DNA of 23,540 nt from CAYJXA01 sp964404595 (GTDB taxonomy: Archaea > Nanobdellota > Nanobdellia > Woesearchaeales > GW2011-AR9). The notes under the pieces were generated by a model. The model was given only the letters and a program-made list of their open reading frames with translations. It had not been told where the DNA came from and did not search any database. The translations under genes and the position numbers were made by a program. Of this stretch, positions 7,391-13,968 are shown piece by piece; the first letter of the stretch is position 1, and each line of letters starts with the position of its first letter. The stretch lies in the NCBI GenBank assembly GCA_964404595.1, contig CAYOKQ010000019.1, positions 1-23,540 on the forward strand, written 5' to 3'.

Positions 7391-9048
7391 CTCTTCTCAC
7401 CAACAAGTACCACATTAGTCACGGGATATTTCATCAATTCTAATCCTGATTCTTTTCGGGCGTATAATTCGACCTTTCCCTTCCACCGATGGTCTACGAT
7501 CCAAGGGTTAGTATATGCTCTGGAACCCTGTTTTGGATTATTGGGATTCTCGATGATCTCAAATCCAGCGGTGCGCAGTGCATCTTTCCACTCCTTAAAA
7601 CTCCAGAAAGTGAATTCTTCATGCAGTTCGCTTTTCCAATTATCAATATAATCTTTTTTACTCATGAATTCGGCGGCATCTTTGAGTGACATCACGAAAT
7701 ATTGTCTGCCCTGCACCGTTTCTTCTGTGAATTGGATGGCAGTTCTCCCATCCCTTTTTCTATCTCCCCTCTCTTGCGCCAGAAAATCCTGGGCAAACCG
7801 ATATAATCTTGCTTTAGTTGATAATGAATCAAGGTGATCTTTAAGTTCTGATGACGTAGCATATTCTTGAAAAACATTTTCATTGGAGCCATCGTGATCA
7901 TTGCACCACATATATACTTCCTGCTCTTTATTATCTGGACCAACAACATCCCGAATAATTAACCGTCCGCCTCGCCTGGTTTGTTGAAATTTCTTTTGCA
8001 GATAATCTCGCACGGTGGCTTCTTGCTGTCCATAAGACCATAATTCATGAGTGGTGGAATTACAAATGGTCGTATCAATCGAATCAGGATGAAAAATAGT
8101 CTCCATCAAATTACGCTGATGAAAATGGGTATATGTTCCTTTAAACTCTCCCTTGCGCTGTCGTTCTGAACATTGAGCCATGAATTCACCTGTAATTTCA
8201 ATACCGATTAAATCTGAATCGGGAAAATCATGTGCAATAGGAACAAGCAGAGCCCCATCAGCACATCCTTCATCCACAATTTTTCCCTGCACGATAGCTT
8301 GCTTAATATCTTCATATTTTATTTTCAAAATTACTGGATTACTCATAGCCGATCCATATGCACCATAATCCCTACTTTCAGTCAAGCTGCCTTCCTCATT
8401 TAATAAAGGGTCTTGGTATAAGCGTTGGATCCGCCGAGGTATTTGGGGGAAATCACTCCAGACACTAAACGTAGCTGGTGAAAGATAGGTACGAAGTAAA
8501 GAATCTTGCTGCCAATGAGGAGTGCTGGCCAGATGCCGCACTAAATCAAGGGGTGTTTTTGTTTTATATTTTTCAGGAACCCTGGAAAGAAGTTCGGCTG
8601 GCAATACTGAAAAACCAAGTTGTAAATACCGTTCAATTACTGCAGGGGTAGAACACAGGACAATCGTATTCTGGGGTGCAAGAGCCAATTCTCCTTCAGT
8701 TTGTTCTTGAATCTCCTTCAAGGTATTTTCGGCAAAATGATTGCTGTGGCCAAAATGAGGTATGCCGATAATGCGATAATCAATATGCATTGATTCACGC
8801 AATGGCCGTGCAAATCTATCCACCCCTACTGATCGCACATGGAAGGGCACCGGATTATAACGTGAATGCTGCTGATTGCAAGAAGTGATGGCAAAAATAA
8901 TCTGATCGAGGGTTCCAGATGGTGAAAGAATATTATCCGGTCTTATCAATTCTAAGGTTTCAATGGGCCTATTGAGTACGTTAAACAAGTATTCCTCTTG
9001 AAATCTGGTATTTGCCAGATGCCTGCCAGGAAAGAGTAAAGTTGCCAT
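7387..9048 (-). CDS. Possible nucleotidyltransferase-like domain fused to a class I SAM methyltransferase
   Basis: A 553-residue soluble protein. A class I methyltransferase domain spans about residues 235-400. Motif I is VDEGCADGALL at 258-268, the acidic end of strand 2 lies in LIGIEITGEFM, and a typical GGRLIIRDVVGP strand follows. The N-terminal 180 residues look like a degenerate HxGH nucleotidyltransferase. FPGRHLANTRFQEEYL resembles the FxGRFxPxHxGH start, ITSCNQQHSRYNPVPFHVR resembles the IGS...NPFTAGER block of NMN adenylyltransferases, and STPAVIERYLQLGFSV sits where the GNxxVxxLL strand lies. The HxGH motif itself is not kept. About 150 C-terminal residues are charged and unassigned. 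The methyltransferase call is firm; the N-terminal call is inference. The gene is first in an operon with the nucleoside-phosphorylase-like gene and probably leaderless, with a TATA box near 9079. No ribosome binding site is visible. Confidence 0.72.
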   Translation of the reverse strand: MATLLFPGRHLANTRFQEEYLFNVLNRPIETLELIRPDNILSPSGTLDQIIFAITSCNQQHSRYNPVPFHVRSVGVDRFARPLRESMHIDYRIIGIPHFGHSNHFAENTLKEIQEQTEGELALAPQNTIVLCSTPAVIERYLQLGFSVLPAELLSRVPEKYKTKTPLDLVRHLASTPHWQQDSLLRTYLSPATFSVWSDFPQIPRRIQRLYQDPLLNEEGSLTESRDYGAYGSAMSNPVILKIKYEDIKQAIVQGKIVDEGCADGALLVPIAHDFPDSDLIGIEITGEFMAQCSERQRKGEFKGTYTHFHQRNLMETIFHPDSIDTTICNSTTHELWSYGQQEATVRDYLQKKFQQTRRGGRLIIRDVVGPDNKEQEVYMWCNDHDGSNENVFQEYATSSELKDHLDSLSTKARLYRFAQDFLAQERGDRKRDGRTAIQFTEETVQGRQYFVMSLKDAAEFMSKKDYIDNWKSELHEEFTFWSFKEWKDALRTAGFEIIENPNNPKQGSRAYTNPWIVDHRWKGKVELYARKESGLELMKYPVTNVVLVGEKR

Positions 9049-9074
9049 CTTTTAGGTCATTTTTACGAAAAGAG

Positions 9075-9083
9075 TATATAAAT
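9075..9083 (-). promoter_or_regulatory. TATA box for the methyltransferase operon
   Basis: On the minus strand ATTTATATA is centred about 30 nt upstream of the ATG at 9048. This spacing gives an mRNA that starts at or only a few bases before the ATG, in line with the absence of a Shine-Dalgarno sequence. Confidence 0.6.
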
Positions 9084-9153
9084 GTTTCTTTATTAACTAC
9101 TTAATCATAATAAAAATAGAACATAAATAAAAACATAATGATAATGAGTAAAC

Positions 9154-9162
9154 TTTAAATAG
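9154..9162 (+). promoter_or_regulatory. TATA box for the histone-fold gene
   Basis: CTTTAAATA is centred 25 nt upstream of the ATG at 9183. It supports a leaderless transcript and helps choose 9183 over the in-frame GTG at 9168. It shares a very AT-rich 134-bp divergent region with the methyltransferase promoter. Confidence 0.6.
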
Positions 9163-9182
9163 CCCTGGTGCTCCATTCCTTT

Positions 9183-9359
9183 ATGATTGTTGTTCGTACT
9201 CAAATCCGTGATATTCTAAAAGAAAGCAATATCGGCGTAGATAATATCGCTGGCGATTTTATGGATAAAATCGATGAAAAAGTCAAGCAATTAATTTTGG
9301 AAGCTGCCCGCCGGGCAAAAGAGAACGGCAGAAGGACAGTAATGGGTAAGGATGTGTAA
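9183..9359 (+). CDS. Archaeal histone-fold protein (NFYB/HAP3-like)
   Basis: A 58-residue protein whose length and sequence fit a single histone fold. Helix 1 begins IVVRTQIRDILKES. The long helix 2 runs through FMDKIDEKVKQLILEAARRAKENG. The RRTVMGKDV end matches the R-K/R-T-V...x-DV loop and start of helix 3 in archaeal histones and in NFYB/HAP3-type subunits. Such proteins bind DNA as dimers or larger oligomers and compact it, or act as regulators. It is a little shorter than classical 66-69 residue archaeal histones and stops right after the DV motif, so helix 3 must be minimal. The start at 9183 is chosen from the TATA spacing; GTG at 9168 would add five residues. It converges with the methylthiotransferase fragment 26 bp downstream. 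Confidence 0.75.
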   Translation: MIVVRTQIRDILKESNIGVDNIAGDFMDKIDEKVKQLILEAARRAKENGRRTVMGKDV

Positions 9360-9385
9360 GATCTCGTTATCTTTGTACTGATCTC

Positions 9386-10309
9386 TTATACTTCATTTGA
9401 ACTTATTTTCTCTCCTTTCAATTCCAAGGTTCCCGCTTTGGTAATCTTAACATTTATTACATCACCTGGTCTATATTCTCCTTCTACCATGATTGGTTTG
9501 TAATATGCGTTCCGGCCCATCCATTGGTTGGCCAGAGTTCCTTTTTCATAAATGATAATGCTCCCTTCCCATCCTTTCCAGCGCTCATTTCGCAGCGTGG
9601 AAATATTACGAACCACATCAGTGATGACCGCAATTCTTCGTGCCACTATCTCCGCAGTTACTGCTCTGGCCAAACTTGCTTTTTTCCAGAACTGCGAAAC
9701 ATGGATCATATCAGCATTGATTGCACGAAGAAGATTGAGAGTTTCCCAATGATCGTCGTCAGTTTCCATAGGATATCCGACTACCACATCTGCAGCTAAA
9801 GTAATTTGCGGTTCAATGAACCGTAATTCCTGTATCAACTGCAGGCATTCTTCTTTGGTAATGCCCAGTTGCATCTGTTTAAGGATATTGTTGCTTCCAG
9901 ACTGAATTGCAATATATATGGATTTGAACATTTTATCGTGCATAAACAAAGGAAACAATCCTGCTTTAATTTTTTGTATGGAAGCTGGCTGGCATTTGTC
10001 CAGGCTGATTTTAAAGTTCCCGGGGAGAGCAATCAATTCTTGTATTAAATCAGGGAGATTCGTGCCCAGATCAACTCCGTAATCGGAACAATCAGAAGAA
10101 GTAAGCCTGATCTCCCGTACGCCTTCTTTGATTGCTTTTGCAGCCACATTCACAATGTCCGCTTTTGAATATGAATCAAAAGTTTTTATTTCTGGTTTAT
10201 TTTTAGCAGGAATTTTTATATTTTCTCTGCTGATGGGAATTATCTCCAGCATATTATTTTTTCTGATTTTAGGAAGATCTAAAGGAGGCATTTCGCTCAG
10301 ATCGAGCAA
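9386..10309 (-). CDS. C-terminal fragment of a MiaB/CDKAL1-type methylthiotransferase, cysteines lost
   Basis: A 307-residue reading frame that begins with TTG directly after the TAA of the upstream fragment, in the same frame. It holds the radical SAM barrel and the TRAM domain of the threonylcarbamoyladenosine tRNA methylthiotransferase family. Matching blocks are PPLDLPKIRKN, LEIIPI, EGVREIRLTSSD.SDYGVDLGTNLPDLI, SIYIAIQSGSNNILKQM, VVGYPMETDDD and a C-terminal Y.PI.V....RPGDVINVKITKAGTLELKGE TRAM-like end. The CxxxCxxC motif that should follow LEIIPI (normally GCLGNCTYC) is replaced by a cysteine-free stretch, so no [4Fe-4S]-SAM cluster can form by the usual ligands. No ribosome binding site precedes the TTG or the ATG at 10291. 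It is either a decaying pseudogene part or a domain kept for a non-catalytic role such as tRNA binding. Confidence 0.72.
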   Translation of the reverse strand: MLDLSEMPPLDLPKIRKNNMLEIIPISRENIKIPAKNKPEIKTFDSYSKADIVNVAAKAIKEGVREIRLTSSDCSDYGVDLGTNLPDLIQELIALPGNFKISLDKCQPASIQKIKAGLFPLFMHDKMFKSIYIAIQSGSNNILKQMQLGITKEECLQLIQELRFIEPQITLAADVVVGYPMETDDDHWETLNLLRAINADMIHVSQFWKKASLARAVTAEIVARRIAVITDVVRNISTLRNERWKGWEGSIIIYEKGTLANQWMGRNAYYKPIMVEGEYRPGDVINVKITKAGTLELKGEKISSNEV

Positions 10310-10651
10310 TTAGATCTTATTATTATGCAAGGTTTCTTCGACTGCTTCTACGATATGATGAAATTGCCTGCTTCCTACTAAAGTGCAATTCTTGAAACGC
10401 TCGGGCATGGATTGCGCCAGCGATCCGGCCACCAGGATCATTTTATAGGGATATTCTTGTTTGATGGTGGTAAGCCGTGCCAGAACTGCATCTATCGCTT
10501 GGCCCATGGCATTTCCTGTATTGAGAATGACGATGTCGGCCTCTTCCAGTTTTTCTTGAGGTGTAAATTTGGCATGCTGCAATAAGCCAGCCATCACTTC
10601 GGAATCCGCCGAACAAGAAATATCCTGGATTTCGATGTAAAAAGAGGTCAT
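10310..10651 (-). CDS. N-terminal (UPF0004-like) fragment of a methylthiotransferase
   Basis: A 113-residue protein equal to the UPF0004 domain of MiaB/CDKAL1-type tRNA methylthiotransferases. FYIEIQ...SADSEVMAGLL matches the family start YxETYGCxxNxADSExxAGLL, ADIVILNTGNAMGQA matches ADVVIVNTCAVR, MILVAGSLAQSMPERF matches the VAGCLAQ block, and TLVGSRQFHHIVEAVEETL matches its end. The three cysteines that hold the auxiliary [4Fe-4S] cluster are absent: GC became DI, NTC became NTG, and AGC became AGS. The frame ends in TAA exactly where the family runs on into the radical SAM domain. It has its own TATA box about 25 nt upstream, so the locus is probably still transcribed. The catalytic role must be lost; whether a protein is still made and used is open. 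Confidence 0.72.
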   Translation of the reverse strand: MTSFYIEIQDISCSADSEVMAGLLQHAKFTPQEKLEEADIVILNTGNAMGQAIDAVLARLTTIKQEYPYKMILVAGSLAQSMPERFKNCTLVGSRQFHHIVEAVEETLHNNKI

Positions 10652-10670
10652 GTCCTGTCTGGAAAAGCTA

Positions 10671-10680
10671 AATTTATAAA
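10671..10680 (-). promoter_or_regulatory. TATA box for the split methylthiotransferase
   Basis: TTTATAAATT on the minus strand is centred 25 nt upstream of the ATG at 10651, as for a leaderless mRNA. An intact promoter suggests that the locus is still expressed despite the stop codon. Confidence 0.6.
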
Positions 10681-10742
10681 GATTATGGCAGTCAATTCTT
10701 CAGCCAATCCTTATATATTTTCAAGTAGTAACATCAATAACA

Positions 10743-10750
10743 TTTAAATA
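10743..10750 (+). promoter_or_regulatory. TATA box for the decarboxylase-aspartokinase operon
   Basis: TTTAAATA is centred about 25 nt before the ATG at 10772. A second AT-rich element, TTATATATTT near 10709-10718, could serve as an alternative upstream promoter. A weak GAGG at 10763-10766 might help initiation. Confidence 0.55.
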
Positions 10751-10771
10751 ATACTCCTTTTTGAGGCTCTT

Positions 10772-12040
10772 ATGGATACTGGTTTTGGCAAAATAACAGA
10801 GCAGCAACTTATTGATGTTACCAGAGAATATCGCACACCTATCTATATCTACAGCGAGTCTGCGTTAGAACAAGCTGCTCAGGAAGCGCTTGCTTTTCCC
10901 AGCGAATACGGCCTTACCGTCCGCTATGCCATGAAGGCACTGCCCACCAGAAGAATTCTGCAATTGTTCGATGGGCTTGGCCTGCATCTTGATGCTTCCT
11001 CTTTTTATGAAGTTCAGCGGGCACAAGCTGCAAGAATAGATGCAGCAAAAATTCAATTGACTGCGCAGCAATTACATTCCAAATATTGGGAATTAAAGAA
11101 GTTCATGCAGGAGGGGGGGAAAGTAACTGCCTGTTCATTGCATCAGCTGGAAACTTTAGCGACGGTACTTGGACGAGATTCATATGAAATTGGCATCCGC
11201 ATCAATCCTGGTCTTGGTTCTGGGCATTCCCATAAGACCAATGTGGGCGGCTCATTATCAAGTTTTGGAATTTGGCATGAGCAAATTGATCAAGCCAGGG
11301 AAATTATTGAAAGAAAGGGCCTGCAGGTAACCACTTTGCACACGCACATCGGCTCAGGAAGCAATCCTGCCGATTGGGAAAAAGTAGCTCAGATGAGCTT
11401 AACTTTGGTGGAGTGTTTTCCAGATGTAAAAACTTTGGATCTGGGCGGGGGATTTAAAGTTGCACGAATGCCTGATGAGATTCCAACTAATCTGCAAGAA
11501 TGCGGCTCTAAAGTCAAACAAAAATTTGTTGAATTTTATCAAAGAACTGGCCGAAAATTACACCTGGAAATCGAACCGGGAACATATATGACTGCCAATG
11601 CCGGCATCATCGTGGCAGAAGTTATCGATGTCAAGTCGACGGATAAATATCATTTTATGGTGGTAGATTCTGGCATGACGGAAAATGCCCGTCCAGCGCT
11701 GTATGGTGCGCAGCATCATATAACACTTATTCCATTTGGCAACGAACCACGGGCAAAAAGCATGTATGTTGTTGCAGGGCACTGCTGTGAGAGTGGTGAT
11801 ATATGGACTCCTGATAAAAGTGATCCAGGATTATTATTACCACGAGAATTGCCTGCTCCGGAAATCGGCGATCTGCTGATTTTAGGAGGAGCTGGTGCAT
11901 ATTGCTCGGGCATGAGTATGAGCGGATATAATTCTTTTCCGGCCGCTCCCGAGGTATTAGTGCGCAAAGACGGGATTTTAGAATTAATACGCGCAAGGCA
12001 GACTTTAGAACAATTGATGGAGAACGAGGATAAAAAATGA
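10772..12040 (+). CDS. lysA: Diaminopimelate decarboxylase family protein (LysA-like)
   Basis: A 422-residue fold-type III PLP enzyme, an alanine-racemase-like barrel plus a C-terminal beta domain. The PLP lysine is K55 in YAMKA. HTHIGSGSN and LDLGGGFKV are the phosphate-binding glycine loops, and EIEPGTYM matches the family EPGR block. CCESGD holds the conserved cysteine contributed across the dimer, and GAYCSGMSMSGYNSFPAAPEVLV is the family C-terminal signature with its conserved tyrosine. Canonical LysA converts meso-diaminopimelate to lysine in the cytoplasm. The length is normal. It overlaps the downstream aspartokinase by 4 bp (ATGA), an order known from fused or adjacent lysA/lysC genes in bacteria. 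No other lysine pathway genes are in the window, so a different amino-acid substrate (for example ornithine-, carboxynorspermidine- or other alpha-carboxyl-bearing compounds) remains possible. Confidence 0.82.
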   Translation: MDTGFGKITEQQLIDVTREYRTPIYIYSESALEQAAQEALAFPSEYGLTVRYAMKALPTRRILQLFDGLGLHLDASSFYEVQRAQAARIDAAKIQLTAQQLHSKYWELKKFMQEGGKVTACSLHQLETLATVLGRDSYEIGIRINPGLGSGHSHKTNVGGSLSSFGIWHEQIDQAREIIERKGLQVTTLHTHIGSGSNPADWEKVAQMSLTLVECFPDVKTLDLGGGFKVARMPDEIPTNLQECGSKVKQKFVEFYQRTGRKLHLEIEPGTYMTANAGIIVAEVIDVKSTDKYHFMVVDSGMTENARPALYGAQHHITLIPFGNEPRAKSMYVVAGHCCESGDIWTPDKSDPGLLLPRELPAPEIGDLLILGGAGAYCSGMSMSGYNSFPAAPEVLVRKDGILELIRARQTLEQLMENEDKK

Positions 12041-13377
12041 GAGATGTGAGCATTATTAAAGTTGGCGGCACGTCATTGATGGAACAGGAACATGTTGGCC
12101 GTGTTGGAAAAATCATGTCTGATGATCCTCGGCGTCAATATGCAGTGGTCTCTGCACCAGGGGATAAACAAAAAGAAAATCGGGTGACCCAGCGCTTAAA
12201 AGCCCTCTGTGCGTATCGGGGAAAAGAAGACGATGAAACACAAAAGCCTCTGGTCAATGAAATGATGGATTTTCTGGTGGAAAAATATGAAAAGATATAT
12301 CCGGGAAAGGGGGGCAGCGCCGGAGATTTGATACGAGAAAGATATCGTGAATCAACACTTCCTGAACCAGCCTATATTGCAGCGCTCACAGCAGTTGGAG
12401 AAAAATTACAAGGACAATTGCTGGCCGAGGCACTTGGCTTTGAATTTATAGACAGTGCGCAGCTATTTGTGCTCACCAATGATTATGGCCATGCACGGGT
12501 TCTTCCTGAAACATATGCCAGGCTGGGTTCGTTTCAATCCCGCAGTGGAAAATATATTTTATCAGGTTTTTATGGAGCAACTGCAGAAGGTCAAATCGCC
12601 ACCTTCAGCTATGGGGGGTCAAATCAATCAGTCTCCGTCGCTGCCCGGGGGCTGGATGTCTCTTTCTTAGATAACTTTTCTGACAATTCTATCCGGGCAG
12701 CACATCCGGACATTGTTTCCAATGCAAAAGTGATTTTAGAGATGACTTTTAAAGAATTGAGGGATCTATCATATTCAGGATTTTCTATCTTTCATCCGGA
12801 AGCAACAGCTCCACTGGTTGGAACAGGAATTACTCTCCAGGTGAGAAGAACAGAAGATTATCCTGATTTAGGAACAAGAGTAATAGAAGATCGGGTCAGT
12901 GATCCTGCCCGGCCGATTGTGGGAATTGCATACAAGCCTGATTTTTGTGCGTTTACGGTAGAAAAAATGGGATTAAATGATATAATGGGTGTTATTTATG
13001 ATCTGCTGGGGGTTTTTCATAAAGCCAAAATCCCTATTGAGTTCCCGGCAACAGGCATCGACGATATCTCTATTATTGTAGAGCAGAAACATGTGAGAAC
13101 AAAAATTTATGCGCTCAAAAAAGAATTATCTCTGGCAGCAGGTGAAAATGGCACTACGGTAACCTTTACCGATAATTTAGGCTGTTTAGCAGTGGCTGGA
13201 AAAGAACTGTATAGAAATCGCCGAATTTCAGCAGATATAGGGGTAATCCTAGCAGACCATGCAATCGATACTATCGCAGAGTCAAAAGGAGTTGGAAAAC
13301 GCTGTTTCATGTATGCAGTGGATATGCAGCAAGGGCACCTGGCAGTAAATGTCCTTTACAATGCTTTTATACGATAG
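12037..13377 (+). CDS. Aspartokinase family protein with divergent active-site loop
   Basis: A 446-residue amino-acid-kinase-fold protein with a C-terminal ACT region. The N-terminal nucleotide motif KVGGTS (K8) matches KFGGTS of aspartokinases. GFYGATAEGQIATFSYGGSN aligns with GFxGxxxxGxxTTLGRGGSD, and SNAKVILEMTFKELRDLSYSGFSIFHPEA aligns with the DAxxLxxLxYxEAxELAxxGAxVLHPxT block. Two ACT-like segments follow, about 300-360 and 385-440, with GLNDIMGVIYDLLGVFHKAKI and GIDDISIIVEQKH. Canonical enzymes phosphorylate L-aspartate, the first step to lysine, threonine and methionine, with feedback by lysine or threonine through ACT. Oddities are GRGGSD changed to SYGGSN and the usual WTDVDG loop changed to LDNFSDNS, so substrate or activity may differ. 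It is co-transcribed with the decarboxylase. Confidence 0.78.
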   Translation: MRDVSIIKVGGTSLMEQEHVGRVGKIMSDDPRRQYAVVSAPGDKQKENRVTQRLKALCAYRGKEDDETQKPLVNEMMDFLVEKYEKIYPGKGGSAGDLIRERYRESTLPEPAYIAALTAVGEKLQGQLLAEALGFEFIDSAQLFVLTNDYGHARVLPETYARLGSFQSRSGKYILSGFYGATAEGQIATFSYGGSNQSVSVAARGLDVSFLDNFSDNSIRAAHPDIVSNAKVILEMTFKELRDLSYSGFSIFHPEATAPLVGTGITLQVRRTEDYPDLGTRVIEDRVSDPARPIVGIAYKPDFCAFTVEKMGLNDIMGVIYDLLGVFHKAKIPIEFPATGIDDISIIVEQKHVRTKIYALKKELSLAAGENGTTVTFTDNLGCLAVAGKELYRNRRISADIGVILADHAIDTIAESKGVGKRCFMYAVDMQQGHLAVNVLYNAFIR

Positions 13378-13387
13378 AGAAGGAAAA

Positions 13388-13396
13388 TTTATAAAT
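13388..13396 (+). promoter_or_regulatory. TATA box for the 156-residue protein gene
   Basis: TTTATAAAT starts 10 bp after the aspartokinase stop. Transcription about 25 nt on would leave a leader of roughly 24 nt, which contains the AGGTGG ribosome binding site at 13429-13434. Among the TATA-led genes here this one has a leader. Confidence 0.5.
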
Positions 13397-13440
13397 CACC
13401 TGCTTTGCCTGTGCTTATTAAAGTCAAAAGGTGGTTTACT

Positions 13441-13911
13441 ATGACAATCGTGAAAATAAATTTACATAAAGTGAATGCAGAGCGAAATCTGAACTCAAAA
13501 GGCGGACAGATAAAAATAAATAATAATGTTTCGGTGAAAGATGTCGAAGACATGGGTTTTGGGGTGGAAGGAAAACGGGGCCTTAAATTTACCTTTGCTT
13601 TTAATTGCATCTATGAGCCGAACTTAGGAAAAATAGATGTTGAAGGGCAGGTATTTTATGTTGATGAGGAAAAGAAAATTGCTGAAATCAAGAAAGACTG
13701 GGAAAAAGACAAGAAAATTCCCATGGATGTGATGGAGCAGATCATCAATGCTTCTTTGCACAAAGGAAACATCCAGGCTATCAAGATTAGCGAGGAAGTA
13801 AGTCTGCCCAGCCCCCTGCCTCTGCCGAAAGTAAGATCGGGTTCCGGGCAACAGGTAAAAGAAGAAAAGAATGAAGAAAAAACAGAAAAAGCAGGGGAAA
13901 AGAAAAAATAG
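13441..13911 (+). CDS. Uncharacterised charged protein, possibly SecB-like fold
   Basis: A 156-residue cytoplasmic protein that I do not recognise with certainty. The frame is open from 13405, but AGGTGG at 13429-13434 sits 7 nt before the ATG at 13441, which decides the start. The core (about 1-125) looks like beta strands followed by helices: IKINNNVSVKDVED, then KFTFAFNCIYEPNLGKIDVEGQVFY, then an acidic-basic helix, then a helix with MEQIINASLHKGNIQAI and a SLPSPLPLP proline motif. Strands followed by a helix and a Pro-rich LPxPLPLP end recall SecB-type chaperone folds, but this is a loose likeness. The last 25 residues are a Lys/Glu-rich disordered tail. The gene stands alone between the aspartokinase and the first sigma factor, with its own TATA box. 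Confidence 0.7.
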   Translation: MTIVKINLHKVNAERNLNSKGGQIKINNNVSVKDVEDMGFGVEGKRGLKFTFAFNCIYEPNLGKIDVEGQVFYVDEEKKIAEIKKDWEKDKKIPMDVMEQIINASLHKGNIQAIKISEEVSLPSPLPLPKVRSGSGQQVKEEKNEEKTEKAGEKKK

Positions 13912-13937
13912 GGTTGTTTCTACATTTTAGAAGTAAC

Positions 13938-13946
13938 TTTTATAAA
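13938..13946 (+). promoter_or_regulatory. Archaeal TATA box for the first sigma factor
   Basis: TTTTATAAA is centred 27 nt upstream of the ATG at 13969 and no Shine-Dalgarno lies between, which suggests leaderless, TBP/TFB-dependent expression of a bacterial-type sigma factor. Confidence 0.65.
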
Positions 13947-13968
13947 CCTGTGCTCTTCGTAGCACCTA

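Larger units (their letters stand above)
9386..10651 (-). pseudogene. Methylthiotransferase gene interrupted by one in-frame TAA
   Basis: The two frames 10310-10651 and 9386-10309 lie in one reading frame, separated only by the stop codon at 10310-10312. Read through, they give about 421 residues, the normal length and domain order of a CDKAL1/eMtaB-type enzyme (UPF0004, radical SAM, TRAM). The family continues without a gap across this point, so one sense codon appears to have become TAA. The expected cysteines of both Fe-S clusters are also gone. The rest of the frame is intact. Confidence 0.6.

Noticed and set aside
9101..9150. AT-rich run with short ATAA-type repeats as a CRISPR leader, origin or iteron set
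   Set aside because: No regular repeat unit or spacers; ordinary AT-rich divergent promoter region.
9168..9182. GTG start adding five residues to the histone-fold protein
   Set aside because: Only 10 nt from the TATA box, too close for a normal transcription start; the ATG at 9183 fits the 25-nt spacing.
10310..10312. Stop-codon recoding (TAA read as an amino acid)
   Set aside because: Several other genes in the window end in TAA at sensible positions, so genome-wide recoding is unlikely; local readthrough cannot be excluded.
10685..10747. Small ATG-initiated frame of 20 codons in the divergent intergenic region
   Set aside because: No ribosome binding site, no TATA box at the right distance, Ser/Asn-rich composition as expected for AT-rich spacer; chance frame.
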